Shown here: one piece after another, positions 1-10,020 of the stretch | Numbering within the stretch: the stretch's first letter is position 1 | How the letters are laid out: the number at the start of each line of letters is the position of its first letter | Source: Heterobasidion occidentale | Taxonomy: Eukaryota > Basidiomycota > Agaricomycetes > Russulales > Bondarzewiaceae | DNA length: 64,000 bases | Direction of reading: 5' to 3' | NCBI GenBank assembly: GCA_039111635.1 | Contig: JBCAQO010000014.1 | Location: 2,604,001-2,668,000 of the forward strand | The notes under the pieces: generated by a model | Told to the model about the DNA's origin: nothing | The model's database searches: none | What the model saw: only the letters and a program-made list of their open reading frames with translations | Program-made: the position numbers and the translations under genes

Positions 1-1429
1 CTGTGACCTGCGAGCGGCAAACTGCGGTGCAGGATGATTGATATACAGTGGTGTGTAGCTTGTATTGTTCCAGGAAATGTTGTAGTCTAGATGCACGTAA
101 GCTGGACGGAGAGATGGTGCTGCACTGAGCTTGGCCAATGAATGAACATATCATGTGTCGAACTGAATAATTCAAGGATGGAAAGAAGGGCAGCACGCAG
201 TGGAAGAGAATGTATTGACCAGTAGTTGGACAAACCTAGGGTACCGCTTTATTGAGACCTAAGGCTTGAAGTCATGCAGTTGCTTTACAGTGTAAAACGT
301 GACATGTTCAGTATTGATGTCAACCAAGGAAACCAAGAACGTATCCGTGACAAATAACGCACACGTCGACAGTAATGAAAAGAGGATAAGAGTACTTACA
401 CCCGAGTCCTATAAAAGGTATATTTGAGGAAGACATGAGCGGAAGTAAATGTCTGATGCCGTTGCTTGAGTTTACTGAGCTATGTTGCCGCGTGGGCGGG
501 AGGAGAGCTTTGGCGAGCTAAGGACTCAGTTTTTGGTGCCTCCTCCTAGATTTACACCATAAGTGTGATCTTGCCTTAAGTGTGATCTTGAGCAACCTGA
601 GCATAATTCAATTCACCTGACAGTCGGTGGATTGACGCACAAAATGCAGTGGGTGGGACCTCCTAGAAATAATCTCATCTCAAGGCTTATCATCGGGTTG
701 AATGAATTCGGTGCTCGGTGACGATGGGTTCAAACATCCTACTGAGACAGTCAAAGATGAGTTTGGCAAACCAAAGAAACTGGTGCATTGAGGAGGTATC
801 ATGATATAAATTCCAAGGAGCGGTGAAGTACATAGAGCAACGATGGAAGCAGTCAAGCCTAGGGACTCATGAGTGTCAATTGGTTGACTGAATACAATGA
901 CGAGAAACTCTAGTAGAAGCGGGAGCCTCTCTGTTTGCAGTCATGAGTTTTGATGAGAATCCAATGACATTCTTCTCTATACCATGCCTATCTACTTGAA
1001 AATGTCGTGTCTTTGGAGGGAAACCAATAGAAATCGCGCCTGTGAGAAAGATAGGGATACCTGGTGGATAGAAGGCAATATAGCGTCGTGCAAAGGAGCA
1101 GATGACGAGCAGGATAGCGACGTGAGTCATCAACATTATCAATGATATATCAGCGCCCTCACCACCTTGAAGGACACAATGTGAGTGACCTAGTGAGAGC
1201 TGTGTTTGCCGGTGGTCAGTTGATGGCGGATACTTTCAAACTTGAGAAAGGTGGGAAAATGGCGCTCCGGGATGGTGTTTGTGAAAGAAGTGGGCGTGCA
1301 GCGCAGTGCAAAGTTTGAGGCTGCCATACAGATACCTCCGTGTCGGTGAGGAGAGGTAGAGGGTGGAGAGGAGTATAAGGAGGCACGTGCACGCACCGTC
1401 TCCACCGCCGACTTCTGCCAACTGCCGAC
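1..1429. other. No supported gene
   Basis: I find no convincing coding region. Reading frames are short and interrupted on both strands. A small direct repeat of a TAAGTGTGATCTTG-like string lies near 556-592. A minus-strand frame at 876-1142 has a hydrophobic start followed by YPPGIP, which recalls a cytochrome P450 N-terminus, but nothing downstream supports it. Confidence 0.5.
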
Positions 1430-1735
1430 ATGAGATGACCATGCCCCCTCGTCGCCTGACGTCCCTCGAATACGTCGCTACTGCTTTGGTTTCCTGCTTG
1501 TCACCCTCGAGGGCGTCCTCCGCGTTATCATCATCTTCCTTTCGAAGCCCGTCATCCGCCGGTTCTACATCCGCTCCCGCTTCCCCTTCCAGCACTTTGT
1601 GGGCGCCCCATGCCCTGCTCAGACATCCGCTGATTCACAGACCACGTCCGCAAGGTCAAAGACTCATAGGAGCTCTGCAAGCTGTTCGTCTGTGTTCACG
1701 AAGAGCACCTCGTCCTTATAAATGACTCATAATTG
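1430..1735 (+). pseudogene. Decayed lipase / steryl-ester hydrolase N-terminal fragment (TGL1/YEH type)
   Basis: The region keeps the signature of the abhydrolase-associated lipase N-terminus of fungal acid-lipase-like and steryl-ester hydrolases, which act at membranes or lipid droplets. Frame 1 gives RRLTSLEYVATALV from about 1454. After a one-base frameshift the next frame reads FLLVTLEGVLRVIIIFL, a membrane-like segment. A third frame near 1650-1735 reads ELCKLFVCVHEEHLVL, matching the conserved ELC-LFGY-EEHLV block. Three frames, an in-frame TAG just before ELCKLF and a TAA after INDS mark it as broken. No catalytic GXSXG region follows, so the gene is also truncated. The family call rests on motif recall. 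Confidence 0.5.
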
Positions 1736-2159
1736 ATGGTTATCCCTCCACTGTCTTCTGTGAACACAGGCAAGCTAGATCTGCAATTTGGCACATCCAC
1801 AGATGAGTTCATCTTCTACCTTCACACAGCCCCTCTATCACCAGAGGATCTTGGCTTTGCTTGACCTCCAAGGATTGCGTCCTCCCCTTTGTCCTCTACC
1901 TGGCTCCGCAAAAATTACGCTCAAATGAAAGCAATCTTCCAGATCCCTGAATCCTCCGTGTCATGATATTTGCGTTTGGCGAGAAGATCATTGTCCCTCA
2001 TCAGCAATAATGCCAACGAATATCGCCATGTAAGTTGTTCTATCCAATCCTGTGTTGACTTTATCCACCATTGCCACCGCTCAAGGCTCCACCAACACCA
2101 TCATACTGTGAGATTAAATGATCAGATGATGCGACATGTCCCCTACAGCTATGGAGTGG

Positions 2160-2345
2160 CAGCACTGCCAGCGAGAAGCCGACCCAGACTAGATGAATGG
2201 CACTCTTAGATGCCTATCCACTGCTATTGTTTTCGACAGGATGTCGTTGACTACACGTCCAACGTGTCTGATAGCTCACCCAAGAATGGGCGCACGAGCG
2301 TTGATGCAGGAGAAAACGTAGCATGACTACAAATTCACTCACACG
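2160..2345. repeat. Direct repeat, copy 1
   Basis: This stretch resembles 3195-3370 in the same orientation. Shared landmarks in order are AGCACTGCCAGC, GCACTCTTAG, CCATCTGCTGCCAT-like, CTCA(A)GAATGG(G/C)CGCACGAG, GTTGCAGG, AAAACGTA and GACTACAAA(T/C)TCACTCA. Identity is moderate, so the duplication is old. Confidence 0.5.
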
Positions 2346-2809
2346 ACAGAGACTCGGCTTGCTTTAACTTCATTTGCTTCCACATTGGTGACCCCATTCA
2401 GATTCAGTTACAGAGAAAGTACGTTTACCCAAAGCCTAGTGATCCATCAATGTTTTCTCCATCATCTCAATTTTAAGTGTCCCACTTATTCGCTGAGACA
2501 CACTACGGGCAGATGTCTGCAGTCTCAGCGGTGCCATTCTCTCAACAGAATTTACATACTGCATTTCAGTCACGCCACGACAGCCTTTGAAAATGCTTGT
2601 TGATACAGTACCATTTTGACTACACCCTCTAGATAATGTTTCTCTCCCTCACGCTCGCTCTCTTTCAACAAAGTACTTGTGGTACAGTATCAAACGATAT
2701 AGATTGCCCGGCGGCCTCAGTAGTTCCTAAATAAGAGGTGAGATTGAGGACTGATGATTCCATTTGCTATTGAACATACCAATTACCGGCACGCAGCGTC
2801 ATTGAGTCA

Positions 2810-3228
2810 AGAGGCAATATTGCAGGACATGTTGGCGAAGTAAGTCAAGATGGCAAAGGGCCACTTACCGAGCGTCACAGGGTGAAGTGCTTGACCATTG
2901 GTTTTTGAGCCAATGAGATGTACCCAGTGATGCAGACTTGCAGATGACGCTTTTTGTCAATCTCTGGTTGAGGCCTCATCGAAGGAAGTTTAATCAAGTG
3001 TGCAACTGCCAGTCTGCAAAACTCACCCATCAGGAGAGTAACCTTGCTTGCATATGGACGGAAGATGAACGTATCGTGGTTCAACGCGACTGATTTCTTG
3101 ACCAGCACCATCAGACTGCCAAGAGCCCGGATGAGCATTACAGGGGAAGCTGTCGAGGTGACAGGTCTCTTATAGCCGTGACGCATGCGAGAGCGCAGCA
3201 CTGCCAGCAAGGAGGGAGCATGACACAT
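2810..3228 (-). pseudogene. Diverged second copy of the 5' part of gene X
   Basis: On the minus strand this encodes KKSVAL...FIFRPYASKVTLL, which aligns with KKSVKL...SIFRPHHDRVVVL from the gene X copy at 25566-26937. At DNA level, blocks such as AGAGG(C/T)(A/G)ATATTG(C/T)AGG and GGGCCACTT match 25790-25870. The alignment continues straight across the point where the other copy carries a solo LTR, so this copy shows an uninterrupted version of that site. Frameshifts near 2875-2990 leave the frame broken. The function of the parent gene is unknown. Confidence 0.45.
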
Positions 3229-3370
3229 ATCAACTAAACAGCACTCTTAGGCACCCATCTGCTGCCATGATTTTTGACAGTGAGTGCACGTACACTGTGT
3301 CCAATCACTCACTCAAGAATGGCCGCACGAGTGGCGTTGCAGGGAAAAACGTACCGCGACTACAAACTCA
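3195..3370. repeat. Direct repeat, copy 2
   Basis: Second copy of the approximately 180-bp degenerate direct repeat described at 2160-2345, same orientation. It overlaps the 5' edge of the gene X paralogue fragment and may belong to an old local duplication of this locus. Confidence 0.45.
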
Positions 3371-3627
3371 CTCAATTACTATTCAGGTCCTCAGCCGTTC
3401 ACCCAAATCATCTCGCTTTGACTCCATCCATCTGCGCCTTATCGACTCAATCAGGTATAATTATAAAGTAGGTTGATATAATCGAAGCTGAGTGAGCAAG
3501 GAACACTTTTTGGACCATTTCGATTTTCCTGGAATCATGACACCTCAAAAAAAAAATCCTACAGAGGCGGCAGTAAGATCACTTTCTGTCTCAGCTTTTA
3601 TAAAATTTTCAATTATAAGGAAGACTG

Positions 3628-4472
3628 TCAAAAGTCATTATGGAACATTGCTTGAATCACATTGGCAACCATTTCATCAGAGTATTCAGGATATCTTGTC
3701 CAAATGTACTTCTCTGTTTCTTTCTCATCCAAAGATTTCCTCTTGAGCATCTCAGATACTTCTATGCCAAGAGGAGTGTCCCATCTCTTGTCGTTTTCCT
3801 CCAAGGGGGCATGTTCCTTCGTTCCACAAAAGTCTTCCATGGCCCGCTGTATGTCATGGACACTGACATCTTCAGAGATGTCTCCGCCTAGGAGGTTCAC
3901 AATAAGACACCAGATGAAATGTTCTCGCAGAAATTTGTCATCCGGGCCAAAGGACAAAGTCTCTCGATGCTTTGGTAGATGTTCAGGCAGCTGTATAGAC
4001 CCAAGGTCCCGAAATACCACGACACGATAGTCATCCTTTGTGGTAACACTGTTTGAGTACGAGGCTCAAAAAAAAATACATGTCATGCACATCAACGTTT
4101 ATTCTAAAGGCATTGTCAAGGAAGAGAGGTATGAGGTCTTTCTGTATCACAACGGCATTTGAGATGGTGATATAAGGCTTCGGATTGTAATCTTCTAGCA
4201 CAAATACATCTATAAGCTGTATTCAATATGCTGTCAGATGCGCAGGACCATTTTGAGAATGCGAGTACCACAGAACCTTGAACGACCACCTCGGAGGCAG
4301 GATCCAGAACACATCAAGTTGCACCTCCTGTGATGCCGCTGCTGCTGTAACAAAGCAGTGTTTGTCTCTTTCCATGACCGATGTCTTGAAGGAAGTCTCT
4401 ATGGTATTCTAAAATCAGAATGTCATGAGCCATGTTGAAAGGGGGGAAGACTTGTAGGTGCAGCACCACGTC
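3628..4472 (-). pseudogene. Gene X, 3' segment (cut off by E1)
   Basis: Unrecognised protein. The last exon, about 4020-3628, encodes a clean 130-residue stretch containing FLREHFIWCLIVNLLGGD and ending PEYSDEMVANVIQAMFHNDF before the stop at 3628. Upstream, at about 4230-4090, a frame reads NPKPYITISNAVVIQKDLIP. A further exon-like piece at 4472-4320 reads VVLHLQVFPPFNMAHDILI. The 4472 edge is the insertion point of E1. Joining it to 25566 restores an open junction reading KLID-VVLHLQ, so this is the downstream part of the gene whose start is near 26937. Introns of ordinary fungal size probably separate the pieces. The role is unknown. Confidence 0.5.
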
Positions 4473-5075
4473 TGTTATGACTTGACCGATTGGGGCCCGT
4501 CGGGGCTGGTCTATCCGATGGTTCAAGCATCACATGCTAGGTGGCTCCACTACGGAGCGTACATCAAGGTATTTGGCATGTCCTTATGATCCGACTGGAC
4601 CAATGGTTCTTCAAAACATCGGTAGAGGATATATGGGAAGGGTCATGGGTACAGCAGATTGATAAGACAGGCATTCACATGCCATGGGCTTAGGGCTTAT
4701 GGGTAAGCACCTCGTCGCACCAGGATGGATTGGTGCGACTGGAGAAGTACAAGAGTAGGCACCGGCTGAGAGAGACGGCGACCACAGCTCTCCTGGGATA
4801 GATACCCGGAAAAGCATACAGACTCTTACCCTAGACCCTATACAGTATATAAGGCCCATAGAATAGGCTGAGGATCTTCAGTCTATTCTCCTCATTCTTA
4901 CACAGTCTTCCTACTGTGTACCTTCGTTCCCCACTGTCTTCCTACAGTGGAATCATTATTATTCTTTCCTGTGTCATTGTCTGACACAGTTGAGACCTCG
5001 CCCACCACTCAGTCCATCGTGCGACCTAGGGAAGAACCTGTTACTCTTGGGTTATTGAACGAGCAGTTTGTAACA
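4473..5075 (+). repeat. E1 5' LTR
   Basis: Begins TGTTATGACTTGACC and ends GTTTGTAACA, so the termini are TGTTA/TAACA. Its 603-bp length equals that of the 3' LTR at 24963-25565. It contains the promoter and R region described separately. Confidence 0.92.
4846..4889 (+). promoter_or_regulatory. E1 LTR promoter: TATA box and predicted transcript start
   Basis: TATATAA at 4846-4852 is followed 34 nt downstream by AGTCTATTCT at 4880-4889. That decamer is the exact reverse complement of the sequence two bases after the LTR (5078-5087). In self-priming elements of the Tf1/sushi group this pairing defines the 5' end of the RNA, so 4880 is the inferred start site. Confidence 0.6.
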
Positions 5076-5077
5076 CT

Positions 5078-5087
5078 AGAATAGACT
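5078..5087 (+). other. E1 putative self-primer binding site
   Basis: AGAATAGACT lies two bases (CT) after the LTR end. No CCA-complementary TGG, as expected for a tRNA primer, is present here. The decamer pairs perfectly with 4880-4889, the predicted first ten nucleotides of the E1 RNA. E2 shows the same arrangement with an unrelated decamer. Confidence 0.6.
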
Positions 5088-5103
5088 CGCTTTTGCCCAT
5101 ACC

Positions 5104-6677
5104 TTGCACCACACTTTGCTTGCTGCCACACTCTCTCACAGCCCTCATCGGTGGCATAGACCCCCACCGAAGAGTGTTACTTCGCACACCCTGGAGCAAG
5201 ACCTAGGCCTAGGATATCCACCAGGCACTAGACGAACCCATAACCAACTCCGACAAGATAATAATCCTATCCATCAAAGGGGAAACCATTGGTATTACTC
5301 CGACACCAATCGACTAGCCCCTCCAAACTTTGATAACTGCTCATACCGAGAAAAACGATATTTCTTCACAAGAGAAGACGGAACAGAAGCTGAGTGGGCT
5401 TGGGACGAAATAGCAGAAGACTGGGTAGAGCCACCCCAGTATAGGAACCTGAACCGGAAATCCCGGACACATCGGAAGAAGAAGAAGGAACATCCGAGTC
5501 CGAATCCTCGGATATTCAAACACCAATCAATACCCGAATCATCGAAAACAATACCAATATGACAGATATTGCAGCTCCCCCTACGACAGTATCATCTGGA
5601 AGGGGCAAGCTTAGACTCCCCGATAATTTCGAAGTGAATTGCCTCCTCCTTTTCACAGTAGAGAGGGACTGGTACCAGACGGACAAAGACAAGGTTTCCC
5701 TAGCCCTCTCGTGCATGAGATATGGAACAGCCGGTATATGGGCAGAAAATTTCCTAAAGAAGACAGTTGGGGCGACCCCGCCTCAGGACCTGGGCACTTG
5801 GGCCAATTTCCTTGTCAAATTTAGACTTCAGTTTAAGGAGACGAACCTTACAGACAAGGCCCGAAGCGCTCTCATGTCCTTCTCTCAAGGGAAGATGACG
5901 GTGGATGAATATTCCAATCAATTCGCCCTTATAGCCGCCGACACTGACATCACCGACAAGGAACAAGTTCCTTATTCCCAGAGAGGGCTCGATCCGAAGG
6001 TCATGGACAAGATCTATGACAAGGAAACACTGCCAAGGGACACGATCCAAGACTGGATCAATACTGCCTGTGAAATAGATGGATGGCTGAGAGCCCGAAG
6101 TGCTCAAAAGGCAATCCTCGCCAACTCCACCTCATTCCGCAGCGATTTCCTCAATTGTTTTCACCTTCAACCCGCTCTCCGCTATAACTCTACCACCGCA
6201 CCTCACAGAATGAACAATCAGGTGGTTGACATGGATATTGACGCCTCTCGAAAGTGGAACGCCAATAAGAATAAGCGTGTCTATGAGGGCAAGAATCCTA
6301 TCCCCTCCTCATGTTTTAATTGTGGGAAGCCAGGGCACAGGATAGCTGATTGCCCGTCTCCACGTAGAAGCGTTCAACAGCCTCGAGGATATCCGCGCAG
6401 ACCGATACGTGGAGGAGGTAGAAGAACTCGCGCTACAGACTTGGAGGATGAAGATGAGCAAGAATCCCTGCTGGGAGACGATGCGGGACTTTATAGAGGA
6501 TTGGAGGAGGGGAGTTCTCATGGCCACCACGGTCGGGTACCACAACTTAGTCATCCGGTGGAACGTGAGGACCCTCCCGCAAGGAGCGGAGGACCATGCC
6601 AGAGCAATGGAGAACACTACGTACCGCCTAACGGACAACGAGGCAACGGACCCGTCCGTGATATTAATGGTGTCTGA
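5104..6677 (+). pseudogene. E1 gag (frameshifted)
   Basis: Gag binds and packages element RNA. The N-terminal part (from about 5194) starts LGYPPGTRR and includes the aromatic-rich NHWYYSD and EKRYFFTRED, matching the YPPGYRTD start and HFYYAG segment of E2 gag. Near 5445 the frame shifts by one base into an acidic run (PEPEIPDTSEEEEGTSES). It continues through the capsid-like domain (IWAENFLKK, WANFLVKFRLQF, DEYSNQFALIA) to a CCHC knuckle, CFNCGKPGHRIADCP, near 6313-6357. The apparent ATGA stop-start overlap at 5559-5562 results from the frameshift and is probably not a coupling signal. The region after the knuckle looks frameshifted again near 6410. Confidence 0.75.
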
Positions 6678-6826
6678 GTGTTCTTCAGAGAAGTAGGGGA
6701 AGCCAAGGCCAAACAGATGTTGGCGGATCTAGCAGAGGATTTTTCCTGACCTCTCCTTCACCAGCCGAAGAGAGGGGGTCAAGGAAACCTGAGTATGATT
6801 CCCCGTCATGTATTCGAATCGGAGCA

Positions 6827-7369
6827 ATGAACAGTCACATCATTACCCCCATTCAACTTGACGTGCGACTGACAACTCGAGGAAGAAGCGCTGGAGCCAG
6901 AGCCGCCATCGACTCAGCCTGCGAAGGGATTTTGGTGAACGAAAAGTGGGTACAAAAACACAACCTTCCAACCTACCCTCTAAACCGCCTCATCTGCGTT
7001 CACAATGTCAATGACACTGTCAACAAGGCAGGCCTCATTCGACGAGGCCTAGACGCGAATCTCACTGTCAAGGACAGACGAGGGAGAACCCATACCGAAC
7101 GCGTCCAGATGTTCATCACCAATCTAGGAAAAGACGATATGCTCCTAGGAACAGATTGGCTGAAATACCACGACCCCTCCATTGGGTGGAGGCGCCGTGA
7201 GGTACACTTTGATCGGTGCCCCAAAGATTGCCAACAACCATATGGTTTCACTAAGGCAAGGGAAGAGCCTACCAAGAAGGCATGGCTAGCAAAACTATGC
7301 GGTAACAAGATTCCTCAGCGGACGAAGCCGCATCTTGTCCCTGAACCGGTAGGACCTTCGTGGACTTGA
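6827..7369 (+). CDS. E1 protease domain (retropepsin)
   Basis: This 180-residue frame carries an aspartic-protease-like AAIDSACEG, corresponding to the usual DSGA active-site turn with the Gly replaced by Ala and the next residue by Cys, and LLGTDWLKYHDPSIGW near the C-terminus. That second block is typical of the retropepsin end leading into RT in fungal gypsy elements. The protease would release gag and pol products. A stop at 7369 and about 190 bp without a shared frame separate it from RT, so the polyprotein is broken here. The altered active-site turn may mean loss of activity. Confidence 0.7.
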   Translation: MNSHIITPIQLDVRLTTRGRSAGARAAIDSACEGILVNEKWVQKHNLPTYPLNRLICVHNVNDTVNKAGLIRRGLDANLTVKDRRGRTHTERVQMFITNLGKDDMLLGTDWLKYHDPSIGWRRREVHFDRCPKDCQQPYGFTKAREEPTKKAWLAKLCGNKIPQRTKPHLVPEPVGPSWT

Positions 7370-7558
7370 ACTAAAGAACAGTGGAGCCAAGTCCCAGCGA
7401 AGGAATGGAAATCTTGGTACTTGGAGCTGCTCGAGCATAACTTCCGACAACACGAGGCTTGAAAATGGCTCGAGGAACAAGTAGCCAAAGGGAAGGAACG
7501 CTGGCGAACTCTGGAGGAGAACGCTCAGGGTGAAGCTTCAAGGAAAGTTGCCAAAAAG

Positions 7559-9178
7559 GTGCAAATATTGTTTGACTCCTCCGCAATGGATAGCGGAGAA
7601 GAACCCATCATCAGGAAGGTAGCTCCCGAACCCTCGGGGTTCGCTAGTTTTGACGAAGACCTGGAGGAGGAAATCGACACGACTGATTTAAAAGATCGCG
7701 TGCCGTCGGAATACCATTCCTACCTCGACATTTTCAGCGAGAGGCGATCGCAACGGCTCCCCAAGCACACTATCTGGGACCATGCGATAAATCTCAAACC
7801 GTCTTTTAAACCCCAAGCTCCAAGGATATTCCCCTTGAGCCCGGATAAACACGACAAGTTAGGAAAATTTGTCAAGGAGCACCTTTCTAGAGGGACAATA
7901 TGTCGGTCAACGGCACCTAGCGCAGCCTCTTTCTTCTTTATAAACAAGAAGGATGGAAAACTACGCCCGGTACAGGATTATCGCCACCTTAATGAACACA
8001 CAATTCGTGATGTCACCCCCTTACCACTAATCCAGGAACTCTTGGATATTATTCAAGGGGCAACAGTATTCTCAAAGTTGGATGTTTGGTGGGGATATAA
8101 CAATGTGCGCATCAAAGAGGGGGACAGGTCCAAAGCGGTGTTTGTAACGCCCCTGGGACTCTTCGAACCCACGGTAATGTTCTTTGGGTTGTGCAATTCC
8201 CCAGGGACCTTCCAGGCCATGATGAACATAATCTTCCAAGAGCTCATCCTGGCCCAGAAAATTGTGGTATATATGGACGACATCCTCATCTTCACAAGAA
8301 CCACGGCAGAACACGTCATGATCATTCAACGAGTCCTCCAAATCCTGCACAACAACGATCTGTATCTCAAGCCGGAGAAATGCGAATTCCACAAGGAAAA
8401 GCTAAACTACTTGGGATACACGATCTCAAAAGATCACGTCGCCATGGAGGACTCAAAGATTGAAGCAATCCAGGAATGGCCCACCCCTCGCACAGTCCAA
8501 GACATCCGCTCCTTCCTAGGTCTAGGAAATTTCTATCGGCAATTCATTGACAAATTCTCCTTGATCGCTCGACCTCTACATGACCTTACCAAGAAGGACA
8601 CAAAATGGGACTGGACCAAGGATTGCCAACAGGCCTTTGACAGGTTGAAGAAAGCCTTCATCAGTCAACCCGTCCTACTATACCCCAACCCGATGCATCC
8701 ATACTGGCTTGTCACCGACGCCTCCCTCTCCACATATGGTGCAGTCCTCTTACAGGAAGGACCTGATAACAACTGGCATCCAGTGGCATACCTCTCAGGC
8801 TCGTTTTCACCGCCCGAAAGGAATTACGACGTACATGATCGCGAACTCCTTGCAATCATCAAAGCGCTAGAACACTGGAAACATTACCTTGAAGGCGCTA
8901 GACAACCCTTCGAGATCTGGACAGATCACAAGAACCTGGAACACTTTCAGACGGTACAGGACCTATCAAGGCAACAAGCGCGCTGGAGTCTGTTTTTGTC
9001 CAGATTTGACTTCCAGCTCAGCTATAAAGCTGGAACGACCAACCATGCCGATGCTCTGTCCAGGCGTCCAGACCTTAGTGAGGGGGTGGAATCTGATAAC
9101 AAGGCACAGACTCTGCTCCCGTCCAGACTTTTCACCAAGTCCAGTGAAACTTTGGTGGATTCTAGTGAAAGCTGTTAG
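7559..9178 (+). CDS. E1 reverse transcriptase - RNase H
   Basis: A continuous 539-residue frame. RT motifs in order: KKDGKLRPVQDYRHLN, SKLDVWWGYNNVRI, GLCNSPGTFQAMMN, the catalytic YMDDILIF, and the thumb block FLGLGNFYRQFI. RNase H follows: the TDAS aspartate near residue 387, ERNYDVHDRELLAII and TDHKNLEHF, ending at KAGTTNHADALSRRPDL. The element sequence ends at 9172, where E2 is inserted; the last two codons and the stop are E2 LTR bases. Coding resumes after 19575 in integrase. No nonsense codon is visible inside this block, so the pol core is well kept compared with gag. Confidence 0.88.
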   Translation: MQILFDSSAMDSGEEPIIRKVAPEPSGFASFDEDLEEEIDTTDLKDRVPSEYHSYLDIFSERRSQRLPKHTIWDHAINLKPSFKPQAPRIFPLSPDKHDKLGKFVKEHLSRGTICRSTAPSAASFFFINKKDGKLRPVQDYRHLNEHTIRDVTPLPLIQELLDIIQGATVFSKLDVWWGYNNVRIKEGDRSKAVFVTPLGLFEPTVMFFGLCNSPGTFQAMMNIIFQELILAQKIVVYMDDILIFTRTTAEHVMIIQRVLQILHNNDLYLKPEKCEFHKEKLNYLGYTISKDHVAMEDSKIEAIQEWPTPRTVQDIRSFLGLGNFYRQFIDKFSLIARPLHDLTKKDTKWDWTKDCQQAFDRLKKAFISQPVLLYPNPMHPYWLVTDASLSTYGAVLLQEGPDNNWHPVAYLSGSFSPPERNYDVHDRELLAIIKALEHWKHYLEGARQPFEIWTDHKNLEHFQTVQDLSRQQARWSLFLSRFDFQLSYKAGTTNHADALSRRPDLSEGVESDNKAQTLLPSRLFTKSSETLVDSSESC

Positions 9179-10004
9179 GTCGGAGACCTATCACGTGCAC
9201 CGATGCACGAAGGGGTCCCTAGGCTAAACCTCCACTGGTTCGTATAATTGTAGACTCCAATGGATGAAGACGATGGATTGTCTTTGAGCTCTTTCGAGGA
9301 ACTCGGGGTCGCTGTCGGCTTTGTTCTTGAAGAGATTGAGAAGGTGATCTTCAAGGTCTTCTCGATGATGAAGAGGGACCGGATGATCTTCTCCTGTCCA
9401 ACAGATGACACGAGGGGTGTCCAACTGAGAACACGAAAGGCAGCTAGTCCGGTATAGAAGCAGATGAGTAGAGGGAGGGGAGGGAAGGGAGACGAGTCCA
9501 GTGCTTCGTCAGACCGTGTAAGAGTTTCTCAGATCTGACAGAGATCACGAAGTGTGGGCTAGGAAGGTAGCCAGACACTGGGTGCAGTGCAGAGATTGAG
9601 TGTATTACAGGTGAACGAGCTGAGCTTCTTAGAGGCTCATCTCGGCTAAATATACAAAGAAGTATCTAGGGCCAGATCACGATCTGGTCTGTGCACTTCT
9701 CAGGTACCGAAGTCAACGATCGAGATCCGTAAGCTAAAACGCATCATCGACCTGCCATGTAGCTAAATATGGTAATCAGATCACTAATGTCTGTCCACAT
9801 CTTTGATCGATCAGGAACCAGGAACTGGGGTCAGGAACCAATGTCTGTCCACATCAAAATTCAGGAACCAGAAGTCAGTGTTCATGCGTCAGCATGTAAA
9901 TGGTAAGGAGTCATGGAAAGCGGTCCGAGTCTGTAACCAGTCCGAAGCACTTGACCAGCCCATCCACTCACGTGCGAAGCACGTGTTAGGACGCGGTGCT
10001 AACA
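9173..10004 (-). repeat. E2 3' LTR
   Basis: On the plus strand it begins TGTTAGGTCGGAGACC and ends GACGCGGTGCTAACA. The ends are near-palindromic (TGTTAG/CTAACA), so orientation was taken from the genes. The decamer TGAACGAGCT (9612-9621) marks the R-region start on the minus strand. Confidence 0.88.
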
Positions 10005-10020
10005 CTACCTCCTCTCTATA
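10005..10020 (-). other. E2 polypurine tract
   Basis: Read on the minus strand, the bases just upstream of the 3' LTR are TAGAGAGGAGGTAG, a purine-rich plus-strand primer. This independently supports a minus-strand sense for E2. Confidence 0.6.

Noticed and set aside
876..1142. Possible cytochrome P450 N-terminus on the minus strand
   Set aside because: Only a hydrophobic start and YPPGIP resemble P450s; no I-helix, EXXR or haem Cys region follows in any frame nearby.
5559..5562. ATGA stop-start overlap in E1 gag as a coupling signal
   Set aside because: The upstream sequence is open in the second frame as well (acidic DTSEEEEGTSES block), so a frameshift near 5445 explains the overlap better.
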